Shown: positions 44,690 to 57,291 of the stretch, in pieces
Position numbering within the stretch: position 1 is the stretch's first letter
Layout of the letters: each line of letters begins with the position of its first letter
Source: Dipteronia dyeriana
Taxonomy: Eukaryota; Streptophyta; Magnoliopsida; Sapindales; Sapindaceae
NCBI GenBank assembly: GCA_032871835.1
Contig: CM065297.1
Span: 36,891,098-36,955,097, forward strand
Reading direction: 5' to 3'
DNA length: 64,000 nucleotides
Made by a program: the position numbers and the translations under genes
Notes under the pieces: generated by a model
What the model was told of the DNA's origin: nothing
The model's database searches: none
The model's input: only the letters and a program-made list of their open reading frames with translations

Positions 44690-45549
44690 TTAAGCTCTTC
44701 GAGGTACTATTTACAGTTCCTCTTCCAGTGACCATCTATGCCACGGTGGAAACATTTTCCTTTGGCCTTTTTGTCAGAGCTCTTTGCCTTGTTGTTATTG
44801 TTGTTATTTTTCTAAGCTTTGAAATTGCATTTTTTTTTTCAACTTGCCACCTTCATTCTTATTCTTCCTCTTTTTGGACTTTCTAGAAAAGGAAGTTATA
44901 GCTTCTACAACATTTGCCTCGCCTCATTTTTCATTCAAAATGGATTCGAAGGTTTGCAACTTGTTAAGCAACTGAGTCATGTTGTATTTCAATTTATTCA
45001 TGGAATAGTTGCTTTTAAATTGAAGATAGTTAGGGGATAGTGTTTCTAAAATCATCCCTACTTGTGTGGCTTCATCGATTTCAGAACCATGAATTTCAGC
45101 CTCATTTATGTGTTCAATCATTTTGAGCGTGTGCTCACAGACTGAAGTACCCTTTTTCATTCTGGCGTTCATAAGCGCCTTAACAGCCTCATAACTAGAT
45201 TATTCAGAAGGGCACCCAAACATTGCCTGTAGGGAGTCCATAATCCCTTTTAAGGTTTCAACCGATTTACGCTTACACCTAAGCACATCAGACATGCCTG
45301 CTAACAGGTAGTAGTGGGCTTGATGTTGGCATTTTACCAACGGTCATATGCTTCAGCAACAGTTGCTGATGACTTAGCATGAGGGCGTGGAGGACGTTCC
45401 TCCGTTAGGACAAACTTGAAGTTTTCACATACAAGCACGATGTTAATGTTACTTTTCCATTTGACAAAATTTTCACCGGTTAGTTTTTCAATAGAGAGTA
45501 TCTTGATTATTTGATTGGACATGTTTGGTCTGCTGAAATTAATTAACAA
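44690..45549 (-). pseudogene. Copia-3 gag
   Basis: 45549-45334 encodes EKLTGENFVKWKSNIN, the DUF4219-like start of a Copia gag; 45172-44924 encodes the UBN2-type part (KKGTSVCEHTLKMIEHIN and on). At about 44760-44720 a zinc knuckle CFHRGIDGHWKRNC has Arg for its second Cys. A stop near 45200 and frame breaks separate the pieces. Confidence 0.87.
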
Positions 45550-46672
45550 TCATTCACATTTTATTTGTGTTCACAGTATATGTATATATCACATATATAA
45601 ACTTTGGTGATGTAAATATGATGCATGATGCGTACATAAAATTATTTACTCAATTACCACGATAATCCAATTTTCACAAATAATGTGTCGTCGTATGATA
45701 GGTCACATATTCGACAATTGAATTGAGACTTTCTCAAATAATAAAAGTTAAATCAAAATATTTCATATTTTCAACTTTCATTAACCACCGTTGAATTTAG
45801 TCAAGAATCATAATTAACTAGCTTAATTACATCTTTTGAGTGTAACCTACCATTTCAGATTTTTCAGACTTAACTCAAAAATTGCCGCCGTAAGGTAGGT
45901 CAATTTTGAAATACATAAAAATCCTATCACATGGAAGAAAATCTTGTTATTGACTCAAATGGACACCCTCCGTAGGGAGAACCAAATCAAAGCATCTCAA
46001 GGCGCCATTTAAATCTCACGGTGTTGTACTAACGGTAGAGACTATGGCTAATATTGTCATATTACCCTCTCCCACTCAATGTTTTAAAGTGTTGTATTTT
46101 AATTACAAAATATGTAATATTATGTAATAGTAACAATTTTTACAAATACAAATCTATTTCTAATCTAAAACAATTTTATAATAGAATATGTATGCATGAC
46201 ATATTATAACGATTCCTGTAGGCACTAATTAATAGAGATGACATATTATATGCATGAACATATTATATAATTACCATTTATAATATAATATGAAAAAGCA
46301 AATAAGAACTTAATGAATTTTGGTCGAGTTCCTTGGGATATTTAAATTACAACCCAAAAATTAATCAAATTAAATATTTGGTCTTGTTGTAATTTCCGTC
46401 CTTGATGCAATCCAATCTCATCGGTTTGCTGATAACACTGTCTTCTTCAATTTTACATTTTACAAAAAAAAAATCTGATGCCATATCATGTTTACAATTT
46501 TTTTATCTAAAAATTGAATTAATAATAAATCCAAAGGAACCATATAATTAACGACATAAATCATTTTACTTACCATTCATCAAATGAATAAAAATAATCA
46601 TTAAATCACATCTAATGCAAAGTGCCTTCTACCGGAATCAATTCTAATATTATAATTAATATGAACAACAAC
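45550..46672 (-). other. Copia-3 leader
   Basis: 1.1 kb between the primer site and gag, with no coding signal. It shares a leader element with Copia-1 (tcccactcaatgttttaaag here, gagtgggagaaggtgttttgg there). It has two hairpins of the same style: CTCC-gtag-GGAG at 45968-45979, and AAAATTG/CAATTTT arms (45878-45884 and 45901-45907) around a smaller CC-gtaa-GG stem. Confidence 0.55.
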
Positions 46673-46689
46673 CTGGCTCTGATAAAAAT
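46673..46689 (-). promoter_or_regulatory. Copia-3 primer-binding site, degraded
   Basis: The minus strand reads TTTTTATCAGAGCCAGG after the LTR. TATCAGAGCC fits tRNA-Met, but the first bases TGG are mutated to T. Confidence 0.78.
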
Positions 46690-48688
46690 TGTTGGTTCTG
46701 GGAACCAGAAATCGGCATCCGCACAGCAAAAAGGCGGTGGGCCCGATTTTAAAAAGTTCATGAAAACAAAACCGTTTTAGCCAGATCGTTGTGATTATAT
46801 TGAGTCTAATATTTAACTGGAAATAGTAAGGAAAGAAATAGTTACCCTCGTAGAGTTTTCGTGATTCCCTTGATCCAAGTTCTTCCACTTCAGGATCTTC
46901 GTGATTCCCTCGAACCAAGTTCTTCCTTACCGAATCTCCAACAAAAAAGAACCGGCGGGTGGACGTCTCGGTATTCAACAGAAATTTCGACTCTCGAATT
47001 TCTATTCAAGTTGTGTACTCAACTCTTGAGACAATAAGAAAAATATTGAGAGACTCTCTAACATTATTCTTTAGAGGCTAGTAAAAAAAAAGTTTTATTT
47101 TTCTTTCTATATATTTCTCTCGTTACAATGGACTAGGAACACCTCTTTGTTCCTCTCCCTGCCTTCTTCAAATTACAAGAACACACTTTTTTTTTCTTCA
47201 TTGTGGATTGTATATAAAGAGAGAGAACTAGGGTGGTTGGAAAAATGAAGCATAGAGTAGGAGCTTCATTTCAACTCGGTTTAAAAGTATGTGAAGAAAA
47301 CAAAACAAAAACTTTTTATCAATGTCAAAAGCAAGAAAGAATTGCTTTTATTCTTCTTGTTTTTTTTTTCTTCACCTAAACATCACCATTAGTTTTTGCT
47401 CTTATAAAAATTAAAGAAAAATTAAAAAACATTTGGGAGGGCGGTGAAAGTGACCACCACCCACCTGCAACAAAGAAAATATAAAAAATATTTAATGAAT
47501 CATTATTATATATATACATATAGATAATAAAATAATCAAATAATATTTTATATATAATAAAATATTTAAATAATAAAATATTTAAATAAGAAAATATTAT
47601 TTAATCAATAAAACAATACATAAACTCATTTATGTATAGATGATTAATTCTAAATTAATCACTGAGCTTCATTTTACCTTAATGTTCAATACAATGTTAT
47701 GGAGTTAACATGGCACACATGGACCTATAATTTCAAGCTCCAATAAATCTTTAATATTTATTCAAAATCTTTAATTAAATATTATATTTATTAATTCAAG
47801 ATTTATTCCACTAAAAAATTTGAACTGCATTCTTGTCATTATAGAATTAATTACTCTAATAGGAATCGAACAGTCTATTGATATAATCAATACATACAGA
47901 TCAACCCTCCATAAAAAGTTCGTAATATGAGCTAGGTTCAAGTCCGTTGACCTCTCAATTACATCTTTATCCTTGAGTGCCCGTGATTCTCTAATATACA
48001 ATTATTTATGATCTTACCATAAATTGAGCGCTCTATTGTTCAAGACCCGAATCATTTACTTAAGAGAACAATTAGTCTACTTCAATTAAGAAGAAATGGA
48101 TTCCATCTTGAATATTATAATTCCCAGCTAAGTATGTCATCATGTCTCCAAGATACAAGTTTTTAGGTTTGACAACATGAGCAAATCACACCGAGTAAGT
48201 CAAAAGACACAAGTCAATAAGTAGGAGTCTGTTAAATACTCACGATTAAGATCGTTCCATATATGACCATCTATTTGATTAATTGGAATACTTTGTTTCA
48301 AGACGAAGATTATTGAAGATTCCAATTTATTGTGTCCATGTCTTGTATAATTTATTATACAAAGTACCTTCATTCTAATGTCACCACATCAACAAATCGG
48401 ATAAAATTGTTCCATTCTTAATATGAATGAACCGTACTAGTAATTTTAATTAATTAAAGATCCCAACTTTAATTATCAATCACAGACAATTAAGATTATT
48501 ACATAATCCTCATATATATAACAACTTATATACTATGTTTAATATTACATTTAATAATCATGGAATTTTACGTTACTAATACAATAATAATAACATTAAA
48601 TGTACACAAATATAAAATGGAATGTCAATCCAATTATTATTTCAGCAAAAGATTAACAACATTTGTTCTTAGGGTATTTTTCCCAACA
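46690..48688 (-). repeat. Copia-3 5' LTR
   Basis: Plus-strand ends tgttggttctggg and ttcccaaca. It matches 39554-41555. The 125-codon open frame at 46601-46978 crosses the LTR edge and is not a gene. Confidence 0.92.
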
Positions 48689-48693
48689 GAATA

Positions 48694-50384
48694 GTGTTTA
48701 TGATTTGGAAAAGAATATTACCCTCAAATATATACGCTTTTGGCTTGTGTTTGTGATCGCACAAGGATATCTCCACTATTAGAACAAGGCGTCTGAGCAC
48801 CGAGCTCCCTCAACTTAGACACTAAAAGATGGAACTACCCATGAAGTGTAAGTGAGACCCCTAACGTGACTAAGAGCTATGGACATGCTCACTAAGCTTA
48901 CACAAATTCTCTACAAACACTATGCTGAAGATATCTCACAAAGCAAATCGAAGCTTGAAAATTTTGGCAAAGTAGCAAATTTTTTAATAATTGACACAAA
49001 GAGAGTCAAAGACTCAAAATTACAACTAACAAGACTTCCACACCCATAAACCAAAACTCAACATTGTCCTTAATGTTAAAGACTAGAGAGCCCGGCCTAA
49101 CGATGCGCACCTAACAAGACACAAAACAAACAAGCTAGGCACTAATCATGCACAATCAATGCCCAACAAAATTTGAAAGACTCAAATAGGCTAATAAATT
49201 AAATAAGGCACTCATGATACATTAGCTATATAAAGCACATGCAATCAAGATAGGAAAATTTTACCAACATCACGCAATAACATTCAAAATTGATGGAATG
49301 GGGCATAACAACCTCTAAGCCAATTTTCTTCTGTATGCTCAAAACCAGTACAAATAAGTGTACATTTATCGCCCCAAAACCAAATGGGGCAATATATACA
49401 ATAATCCCCTGTACATTCTCATGCAAAATCCTATAAAGCCTTTGGCACATCATGTCAAGAATGAAATAGTCAATCAATGCAAACTCTTGGAAACCTAAAA
49501 TTGTATCAACATTCGTAATCATTTACATCTATTAACACTTATCCACATATGCATCCCAAAAATTGTTCAATATGCATATTCACATTCACCATTCAACCAA
49601 AATTGTCTAAGAACAAAAATTACAAAGACAGAGATTAAGAAGAAAAGATTAAACCAGCATGGTTGTTCTCATATATGATTAGGTTCCTGCCAATTTTATG
49701 AGCATTCTTGGCTTGCTCCTCTCTCCAAGACTTGCAAGTGGCTGGTGTGACGATTCCATGAGATAAGGAACTTATCTTTAAAGCACAAACTCTAACAAAA
49801 AAGAAGTTAACAATCTTATAAAAATTTATCTCAAATTGAATGTCTCAAAAGATATATCTTTCTCTCCTACTCTCGAAAATATCCAAGCTAAACATTAATT
49901 CTAAAAATTCTTAAAGCAATGTAAATTAAGCAATAAAAAGTTTAGAAAAATAAACTAAAACAAAAATACTTCACTACTCTAAAGAAAATGACAAGTAAGA
50001 GTGCGGTGTCCACCATATCACTCATCATCCCATTACTCCATATGCTCCGCACTCATTGGCCCCTTCCACTTTGGGTCTCGCTCTTCTCGAAACCTCTCTT
50101 CTTTCTCCTGTATGGATAGCTCTATATCTCTCTGATACTTAGGGACAATGGTGGGGCCTCTTTGGAATGGGGTAGGTGGCTACTACTTCTTTCTTCTAGT
50201 GTGTGGGACTACCTTCAATTCCCTCCACAAATTTGTAACATTGTCCCACACATCTTTAAAACACCCTCTATTCTCCACCCTAACCTCCTATATTCTATCT
50301 CTATTTTATCTCTATTCTATCATGGAACCCTGAAATTACAACCTGTAAAGGATCATTGCCTTCCATAGGAATGTTAGGAGCTAG
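48694..50384. other. Unassigned DNA with two coding-like patches
   Basis: Mostly AT-rich without element hallmarks. On the minus strand, 49680-49790 reads SLSHGIVTPATCKSWREEQA and on to IIYENNHA, preceded by a good splice-acceptor-like tract (TTCTTTTTTGTTAG). 50034-50158 reads GPTIVPKYQRDIELSIQEKE and on to GPMSAEHME, then a stop. I do not recognise either. They could be fragments of a host gene or of an unknown retroelement. A shared origin with 36522-38183 is possible, because Copia-3 separates the two. Confidence 0.4.
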
Positions 50385-51673
50385 TGTTAGGATTATGCTC
50401 GATAGCAAGAGTATAATATTGTATTTGACAGTCTTTTCATATTAATAAAGTGATTTCTAGTTGAACAAATCTTATAGCATTTATAGTTTAGTTATTATAA
50501 TTGTCAAAAGTAAATAATCATAAGGTCAAAAGACTATGAGAAAAGAAGAATTGTTCACACATTTAGATCTGTATGAGGTAGACACAATTCTTTAGTTAGT
50601 CATGAATAATATTTACAACTTAAGATAAAGATTGGGCGCCTTTATCTAGTTAAAGATGTAGATTCTTATGCTAGCATTTGAGTGGGATCAAATGTGTTAT
50701 GGTGGGTCTAAAATCATCAAAGTGTGGTGTCTTTGGAAAAAATAATCTAGTGCACTAGGTGCATTGAATTGGATAACAATGAAATACTTTATCTAGAAAT
50801 GTCAATAGATAAAAGTTTTTCATTAGAAGACAATTGAAGAGTCTATCTCAATCCTGATATATATGATGGACTTATGGTTGCAAATGTTATCGTTTGAGCT
50901 ATCAATAAGTACGATTATATAGCATAGTCTATCCTCGATAGTTTGGTGGTATTCATTTGTTAATCGATAGAGGACTTCATTTATAGATATGGACATCGTG
51001 GCTCCATTTATTAAATAAGAGTAGAATATCATCATACGGATGTTTTGAGGTGCTGGATATTAAATCTTAACGTTAAGTTTTCAATAGTGTCTATGAAACA
51101 TGGCTTCTGGACAAGTAAAAATATCCAAGTTGAAAATGTGGTCATATGTGTAAATATGGTAACTTGAAGAGCTATAGGCGGTCTTTGAGCTCTTGGCGAT
51201 TACTGGTATTCTTCATGAGTATACACTTTCTCCAATAAGGTTGTCTAGGGTATGAATGAGTAGCATAAACTTATTTTATCTTTATTTAAGAGTTCAATTT
51301 TAGTTCTTTAGGGGAATGAACTAAAATTAAATAGATCGGACATAAGTGAATCATTTGTTGATTGTGATTGGGTTGTGTCTATTGGAGCTTAAATTTAGAT
51401 AGCCTGCCAAGATCCCCAATCCACACGAACTTGCATGGATCACTTGATATATTCTATCGGACCAATTTAGGGGTCCATCTAGAACTGTATTATTGCATGT
51501 GAACTTGTTTCTTTTTGTAAGAATAGGTCTATTTCACATGTGGACTTTTTTTATTTAGGTTCAATAGATTTAATAAAATAAGAAAAATATATATTGCCCA
51601 TATATATGGTATGGGCGGCAAGGCTATTTAGGATAGCTTAATTATATTATTTTTTATTTTATTATTTAATTAA
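50385..51673 (+). mobile_element. Truncated Copia LTR (Copia-1/2 family)
   Basis: Starts tgttaggattatgctcg and matches the first 1.29 kb of the Copia-1 LTR, then stops at tttaattaa. It has the gtatttgac variant of Copia-2. No primer site or internal region follows. Gypsy gag coding sequence begins at the next base. Confidence 0.88.
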
Positions 51674-52125
51674 TGCTCTTTTGACAAGGTATACAGATAT
51701 GATGATTATGGCTGGAGAGTATGCATTAGCCGAGGAAGAGGAGTTAGCGACAGGAAGTTGCTACATGCGTGGAGGCATGCCCGAAAAAAAAGATACCGAG
51801 TCAAAGGTACAGAACCATAATGGAAAACAAAAAGGAAATAGTAAAGAAAGAAACAAGGACGGAAGAAGTGGGCGTAACGATGACCAGACCACGGAGATGT
51901 TTCGAGGAAAATACACAAACTACACCCCTCTCTGAAAAAAACAGGAAGAAATCCTAGCAATATTAGAAGAAAAGAATCTGGTAATGGAGCCACGCCGACA
52001 GTCTCAATTTACTCACCGAGACACTACAAAATACTGCAGATTCAACAAGGAAACCGGTCACGAGACCTCTAAATGTTACCAACTTAGAGACTATATAGAG
52101 ACCCTCATTCGGGAAGGACACCTCT
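51674..52125 (+). pseudogene. Tat Gypsy gag C-terminus
   Basis: 51681-51935 encodes RYTDMMIMAGEYALAEEEE, the conserved end of a Tat gag capsid region, followed by a Lys-rich tail. After frame breaks, YCRFNKETGHETSKCYQLRD at about 52028-52090 is the Tat-type zinc motif and is followed by IETLIREGHL. Gag would package the element RNA. Confidence 0.8.
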
Positions 52126-52379
52126 AAGATATAATCCTGAAGAAGGACGAGAAGTCAGAAGTAAAGAAAAAGAATATGGCCGATTATAGTTTCGGTCGGG
52201 ACAAAAGGGCCAGTCCCGAAACGAATGAAGTTATACAAACTATCTTCAGAGGACTATGAACTGGGAGAAGTAACCGGGAGTGGAATCAAGAAATCCAAGA
52301 AGCAGTGGAGGCAAGACAGAATTTTGATGTCAATGCCGTCAAACCAGACCCGAAAAGAATAAATGAAGGATGGGACCCG

Positions 52380-53060
52380 ATAATTTTCACAGAGGTCAAT
52401 TCACATGGGGTCGATGTCTGACCAAACGAACCTCTTGTTATAAGAGCCCGAATTGGCCACGGGGAAGTTGGGAGAATTTTAGTAGACAATGGCAGTTCGG
52501 TCGATATTCTCAGTGTGGCTGTCTACGATCAGCTTAGGTTGGACCGGATGGATTTGCAACCTTTCCATACTCCGTTCAAAGGATTCGGGGGAATCGAGGT
52601 TAGGTCTCTCGAGACAGTGAAGCTTCCCGTGAACATAGGTGTAACGCCTTGTCAGAGAACAATGCTACTCGACTTTGTAGTTGCAGACCTAGACAACTAG
52701 CCTTATAATGCACTGTTAGGTCGAACATTCTTGAACAAAACTAAGGCAGTAATTCTCTAATGATCAAATTTCCAACTAAGCGGGGGGTAGAAGTAGTCAA
52801 AGGATCCTAGGAGATGGCTAGAAGAGCTAATCTCTCGGTTTACAAAGACAAGGACAATAGTGAACAAGTGTGCACCATAACACGATTAGATCAGATCAAG
52901 AAAGAATCACTATTGTTTAAGTTCAATCCAAGGGAAGAGTTAAAGATGTCTGAAAGTGAACCAATTGATGAAATAGTCTTAAAGAAAGATAAGCCTGATA
53001 AAAAGATCAAAATCGGGGCTAATTTAAAGGAAAAGGTTAAGTAAGACCTTGTTAATCTAC
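52380..53060 (+). pseudogene. Tat Gypsy protease and linker
   Basis: GEVGRILVDNGSSVDILSV at about 52458-52515 carries the Asp of a retroviral-type protease (D-N-G in this lineage). FHTPFKGFGGIEVRSLETVK and MLLDFVVADLDN follow, then a stop at 52698, then NALLGRTFLNKTKAV. 52814-53044 is the charged linker to reverse transcriptase. Stops and a frameshift are present. Confidence 0.8.
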
Positions 53061-53723
53061 TTAGAGAATACAAGGACGTATTCGCCTGAAGCCATGAAGA
53101 TATGGTAGGAATAGATGCCCGAGTTATATCGCATCACTTAATAGTAGATTCAAACGCAATACCAATAATACAAAAGAGAATTTCGTTCAACCTTGAAAGA
53201 TGCAATTAAGTAGGAAGTGGAAAAGTTACTTGTAGTAGGGTCAATCATAGAAGTCAACTACCCTTAGTGGGTAGCGAATGTGGTCCTGGTCTAGAAGAAA
53301 AACGGCCAGTGGAGAATGTGTGTGGACTGCACGGACCTGAACAAAGCCTGCCCAAAAGATAGTTTTCCACTTCCAAGGATAGACCAACTGGTCGATGCAA
53401 CATCAGACCATGAGTTACATAGTTTTATGGATGCCTACTCGGGATATAATCAAATCCGGGTGAATAGGTCTGACAATGAAAATAAGGCATTCATAACCGA
53501 TCAAGGCTTATACTATTACACAGTAATGCCTTTTGGGCTAAAAAACTCTAGTGCAACATACCAGAGATTGGTCAATAGGATCTTTGCTTGCTAAATAGGT
53601 AGAAACATGGAAGTTTACATTGATGACATGTTAACCAAAAGCATCTCGGTAGACAAACATGCTTCAGACTTACGGGAAACATTCAATGTCTTAAAAAGAT
53701 ATCAGATGAAGTTGAATCAGAAC
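53061..53723 (+). pseudogene. Tat Gypsy reverse transcriptase, first part
   Basis: 53316-53594 encodes CVDCTDLNKACPKDSFPLPR, FMDAYSGYNQI (first catalytic Asp) and VMPFGLKNSSATYQRLVNRI. A TAA follows at 53592. In the same frame MEVYIDDMLTKS keeps the YxDD catalytic box. The frame runs on to RYQMKLNQ and N at 53723, where the minus-strand SIRE element begins; reading resumes with KCLFEVSLGRFLGF at about 61410. Confidence 0.9.
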
Positions 53724-56073
53724 TGAAACAAATATTATGGTGTGTTTAATATTAATCTAGAGGGGGATGAATATAATTTAATCAAAATTTACCCAATTTT
53801 CGTTATGGTCAATTAGATGAAAATACCCCTAACTAGTCACAACAATATCACAAGTGTAATAAGTGCGGAAATAATAAAGACACTTGAGATATACGTGAAA
53901 ACCCTCCAAATGGGAAAAACCAAGGGATGTTAAGTGCACCACACTCGAACAACGAATCCAATGATGATAGAGGTGTTACAACCTACTCCCGACATTAAGT
54001 AGACCTAGTCCAATTTGCTTACACTTGAAGCAACCTACTCCCGAATTCAACGCAAGACTTACTTCTCTTCAATGAAAAGATAAACACCCTATGTGAATAT
54101 ATGATGATATTCAAACAACAAACAAGGCTAGGGTACCTTATATGCTCATCTAGGATTATGAGATGGCAATAAATGCAATCCTAGATATCAAGAGCTAAAT
54201 GACATGTCATAAAGCTTAGCTAAACATAGAACAAGCAATCCTTTGAAGCTATCATAAAAGCCAAATCAACACATGTTGTCATTAAGCATGGAAAGGACTA
54301 TAATGCAATAATTAAATGCAATCAATGAGTCCTAAACAATATCTAAATATAAAGCATAGAGATTTAGCTAGAAGTTATCAATAACAACAATCCTAGCTAT
54401 TACAAACAATCACAATGAATCAACAAATATGCTTACAATGTATTCAACATATACTTAGTATATATTCAGGTGATTGGGACAAAGAATTTAGCCACACAAT
54501 AAATGCAAGTCTTAAACCAATGTCTATCAATAACAAACTCAATTAGTTGTGTAGAAATTTTCTAACAAACTAATTGTCACAAAAACATCACATAAACATT
54601 CAAAAGCTTAACAAGTTGATTAATGAACAATCTATCAACCTAGTCAACAATGAATCACACAAGAATGTTTATGACCTAGCTTTTAGGCAAAAATGACCTA
54701 ATCAATTAAGCTATCAATATACAAACCCAATCATGTCATCCTTCAACAAAAATATGCATTAAAAAATGATTTCTATAAATCCTTTGCAATAAAAACAAAC
54801 TCTTGGAGTTTAAGAACAATAATCAAAGATAAAAGTTTGTTCTTACTTACCAAGTCATGAATAATGAAGACCCATGTCTAAAGATGATCAATAATGCATG
54901 AAGGATGATGGGTTTTGGGTTTGGAGAGTTAAGGAACCACTTTTGGACTTTCTCTCTCAAGGGAAATATTTTCTCTCACTAAGAAATGGTTTTTAAGATC
55001 TGAAAAATGAGTGAGGAAGAAGATGGCACATAAATATGAGCCCTACATCAAAACTACATCGTTTTGAAAATGCCCAAAATTTTACTCAGTGCACTGGTGA
55101 GCTGCGCTAGTTGACAAACGCCACACCAGTGCACACCTACTGTCCAAGGGCACTGGTGAGGTGCGCTTGTGGTCCGGTGCACGACAGCACAAAAGATCGA
55201 GATTCGAGCGACCTAAAACATGACCAAACGACATTCAAACCTTTCGTGTAATATACCGTTGGAAATGTATGGAAGTATACATTCTACTCCAATTTATAAA
55301 ACTTGATTTGGATGTTTGTAGAAAGATTTATGGTCATTTAAGTGACCAAAGGTCAGAAATGGACAACAACAGAGATGCCCTGTTTTTGTGGTCAGTTTCG
55401 AGATTTCAAAACCAATCCAAACGGTCATGAAATATTACGAATAATATACTGTTGGAAAGGTATAGGTGTCTAGTTTATACAGAAATTTTCAAAATTCATT
55501 TGGAATCATTTTATAAAAGGATATGGTCACAAGACCATACAAAGTTCAGTTTTAAAAAAAAATAATTAAATCATTGAAATCCACTTTTTGAAACTAGACA
55601 CCTTACTCCACATAACCAAACCAAGAGAAGAATACGACCTTCTCAAATGGTTACTCAATGCTCTAAGACGAGCACACCATCGTGCAAGTGCGAACAACAA
55701 ACAAAACCACACTATGAATGCACATAGAGAACTATGAAGCACACATGCATAACAAATAAAATGCAAGTAAGTGTGTGTGTGAGCAACACATAATGCATGT
55801 CAATACAAATGCAAAGATGTGATCAATATAAACATGCAAGAAGAGTTATCAAAACATGAATGCACACTCATATAAACACACAACATATAGGAATAAGAAA
55901 TATACATGAGTTGTGAGTGTGTGTAACTATATCTCTTCAAAGCAAGTAAGCACAAGAAATATACATGTGGTGCTTCTTCTCTTGTGGTCTTGAGAGCCTA
56001 AGCTACCCTTACATAAAACCCCAACATGTGGTTTGTTCACAAAATAAGCCAATCAATAAATGAAGACTTTACA
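53724..56073 (-). repeat. SIRE gag-only element 3' LTR
   Basis: Plus-strand ends tgaaacaaatattatgg and gactttaca. It contains two GC-richer relatives of gcactggtgag(c/g)tgcgct, 59 bp apart (55091, 55150). Confidence 0.93.
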
Positions 56074-56087
56074 ATCTCCCTCTTTGG
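56074..56087 (-). promoter_or_regulatory. SIRE gag-only element polypurine tract
   Basis: The minus strand reads CCAAAGAGGGAGAT up to the LTR. A second purine tract (AAAATGGGGGAG) lies at about 56449-56463; spare tracts of this kind are typical of the SIRE 3' region. Confidence 0.82.
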
Positions 56088-57291
56088 CTATTTCGTGACA
56101 CAACCACTACTCAAATACAAAATAAAATAAAGCACCGAGAAGATATTCTACATTACAAAGAGATATATCAAAATAAACTTCAAATCTTCAATCTCTTGTA
56201 GATCTATCAACCCTACAAAAAAAAATACACTTTCCAAACCAAGTGTATGTGAGATGATCAAGATAATATAAAACAAAAGCATTTGCATTTAAGAATATGA
56301 GTACAACATCATGCAATGTATGTTAATGCAATGCTCTCCCTCAAGGGATTACTCACCCAAAATGTAATCTCCCCAACATGTACTACTTTCTCTTACCAAG
56401 TTAAGTTCCTTTTTAAACCATATGTTACTCCCCCTAACACCACAATGCTACTCCCCCATTTTGTCATGATATAGGCAAAGGAGAAGTCCCCAACAGGGTC
56501 ACTCAAGGCAAAGAAAGAAAGGAGCATACAAGATATTTGTATAATCATATAAGCCACATTTATACAACTCAATTAATAGGAGAGAAACAATGAGATTTAT
56601 TTGAAGAAAATGTGTGAATCAAAAATGATTTGCATACAAGACATGTTGCATTCAAGTCCAAAAACAATGGTATTTGGCAAAGCAAATGACAAAGGTTTCC
56701 AAGATAATTCAAACCAATTTCACCATTTGTCATGAGAGAAGCAAGGATATAGAGTCTGTATAGATATCAAATTTTAATGGCACTATATCAAACTTTATAA
56801 GTGAAACATGGCATGCACAACTTTGCACCCTATTTGACTTTTCCAGGTAGGAAACCCGTATGATAGTAGCCATGTTCAACTAATAAAGAAAGAGAGACAT
56901 TGATGAAACATTTTAGTCTCACTAGCTTTTTTCACACAATATTTTGCATTCAACAATTGCAATAATCAATTCATGCTTTATCATTTGGCATTAGCATGTC
57001 ATTTAAGAATCATCATGTCATGGAGATAATTATAAGTCATTTAATATGTACTTCCTATATAGATCTCCTAGTCCAAAAATGCATGTTTGAACATAAATAT
57101 GACATGAATTGTAATCAAAGCAAAGTTCACACTTATTGAAGAAAATACAATATAATATAGTATAAGTGCAACCAAGCTACTCAAGCAATCAATAAAGAAG
57201 CATAAACATTTCCAAATTTTTGCATGCAACAAGTATACAAAAGCTCTCCTTGCTTGAGTTCCCCATATGGGGTCAAAATTTAACCAAATCA
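56088..57291 (-). other. SIRE gag-only element 3' untranslated region
   Basis: 1.2 kb with no pol similarity. It includes ctcccccattttgtcatg (56451-56468), the complement of the ATGACAAAATGGGGGAG motif typical of SIRE elements near the 3' end. Confidence 0.6.

Larger units (their letters stand above)
39554..48688 (-). mobile_element. Copia-3, full-length Ty1/Copia element, decayed
   Basis: A 9.1-kb element read right to left, with LTRs 39554-41555 (3') and 46690-48688 (5') of about 2.0 kb. It has a primer site, gag, protease, integrase, reverse transcriptase, RNase H and polypurine tract in Copia order. The flanks are gtata (39549-39553) and gaata (48689-48693), a 5-bp target duplication with one mismatch. 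The LTRs differ noticeably in the part next to the interior, and the coding region has many stops, so it is old. Its gag and pol are of the same type as Copia-1 but it is a separate family with unrelated LTRs. Confidence 0.93.
51674..53723 (+). mobile_element. Tat-type Gypsy element, left part
   Basis: A 5'-truncated Ty3/Gypsy element that starts inside gag and runs to reverse transcriptase, where the gag-only SIRE element interrupts it. It continues at 61407 to past the window end. No LTR lies in the window. Assignment to Tat rests on the short gag zinc motif, the VDNGSS protease, and two RNase H domains. Confidence 0.85.

Noticed and set aside
46601..46978. 125-codon minus-strand frame
   Set aside because: It spans the Copia-3 leader, primer site and LTR edge, so it cannot be a gene of the element, and the other LTR does not keep it.
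49226..49522. 98-codon minus-strand frame
   Set aside because: No recognisable motif and a composition typical of AT-rich noncoding DNA.
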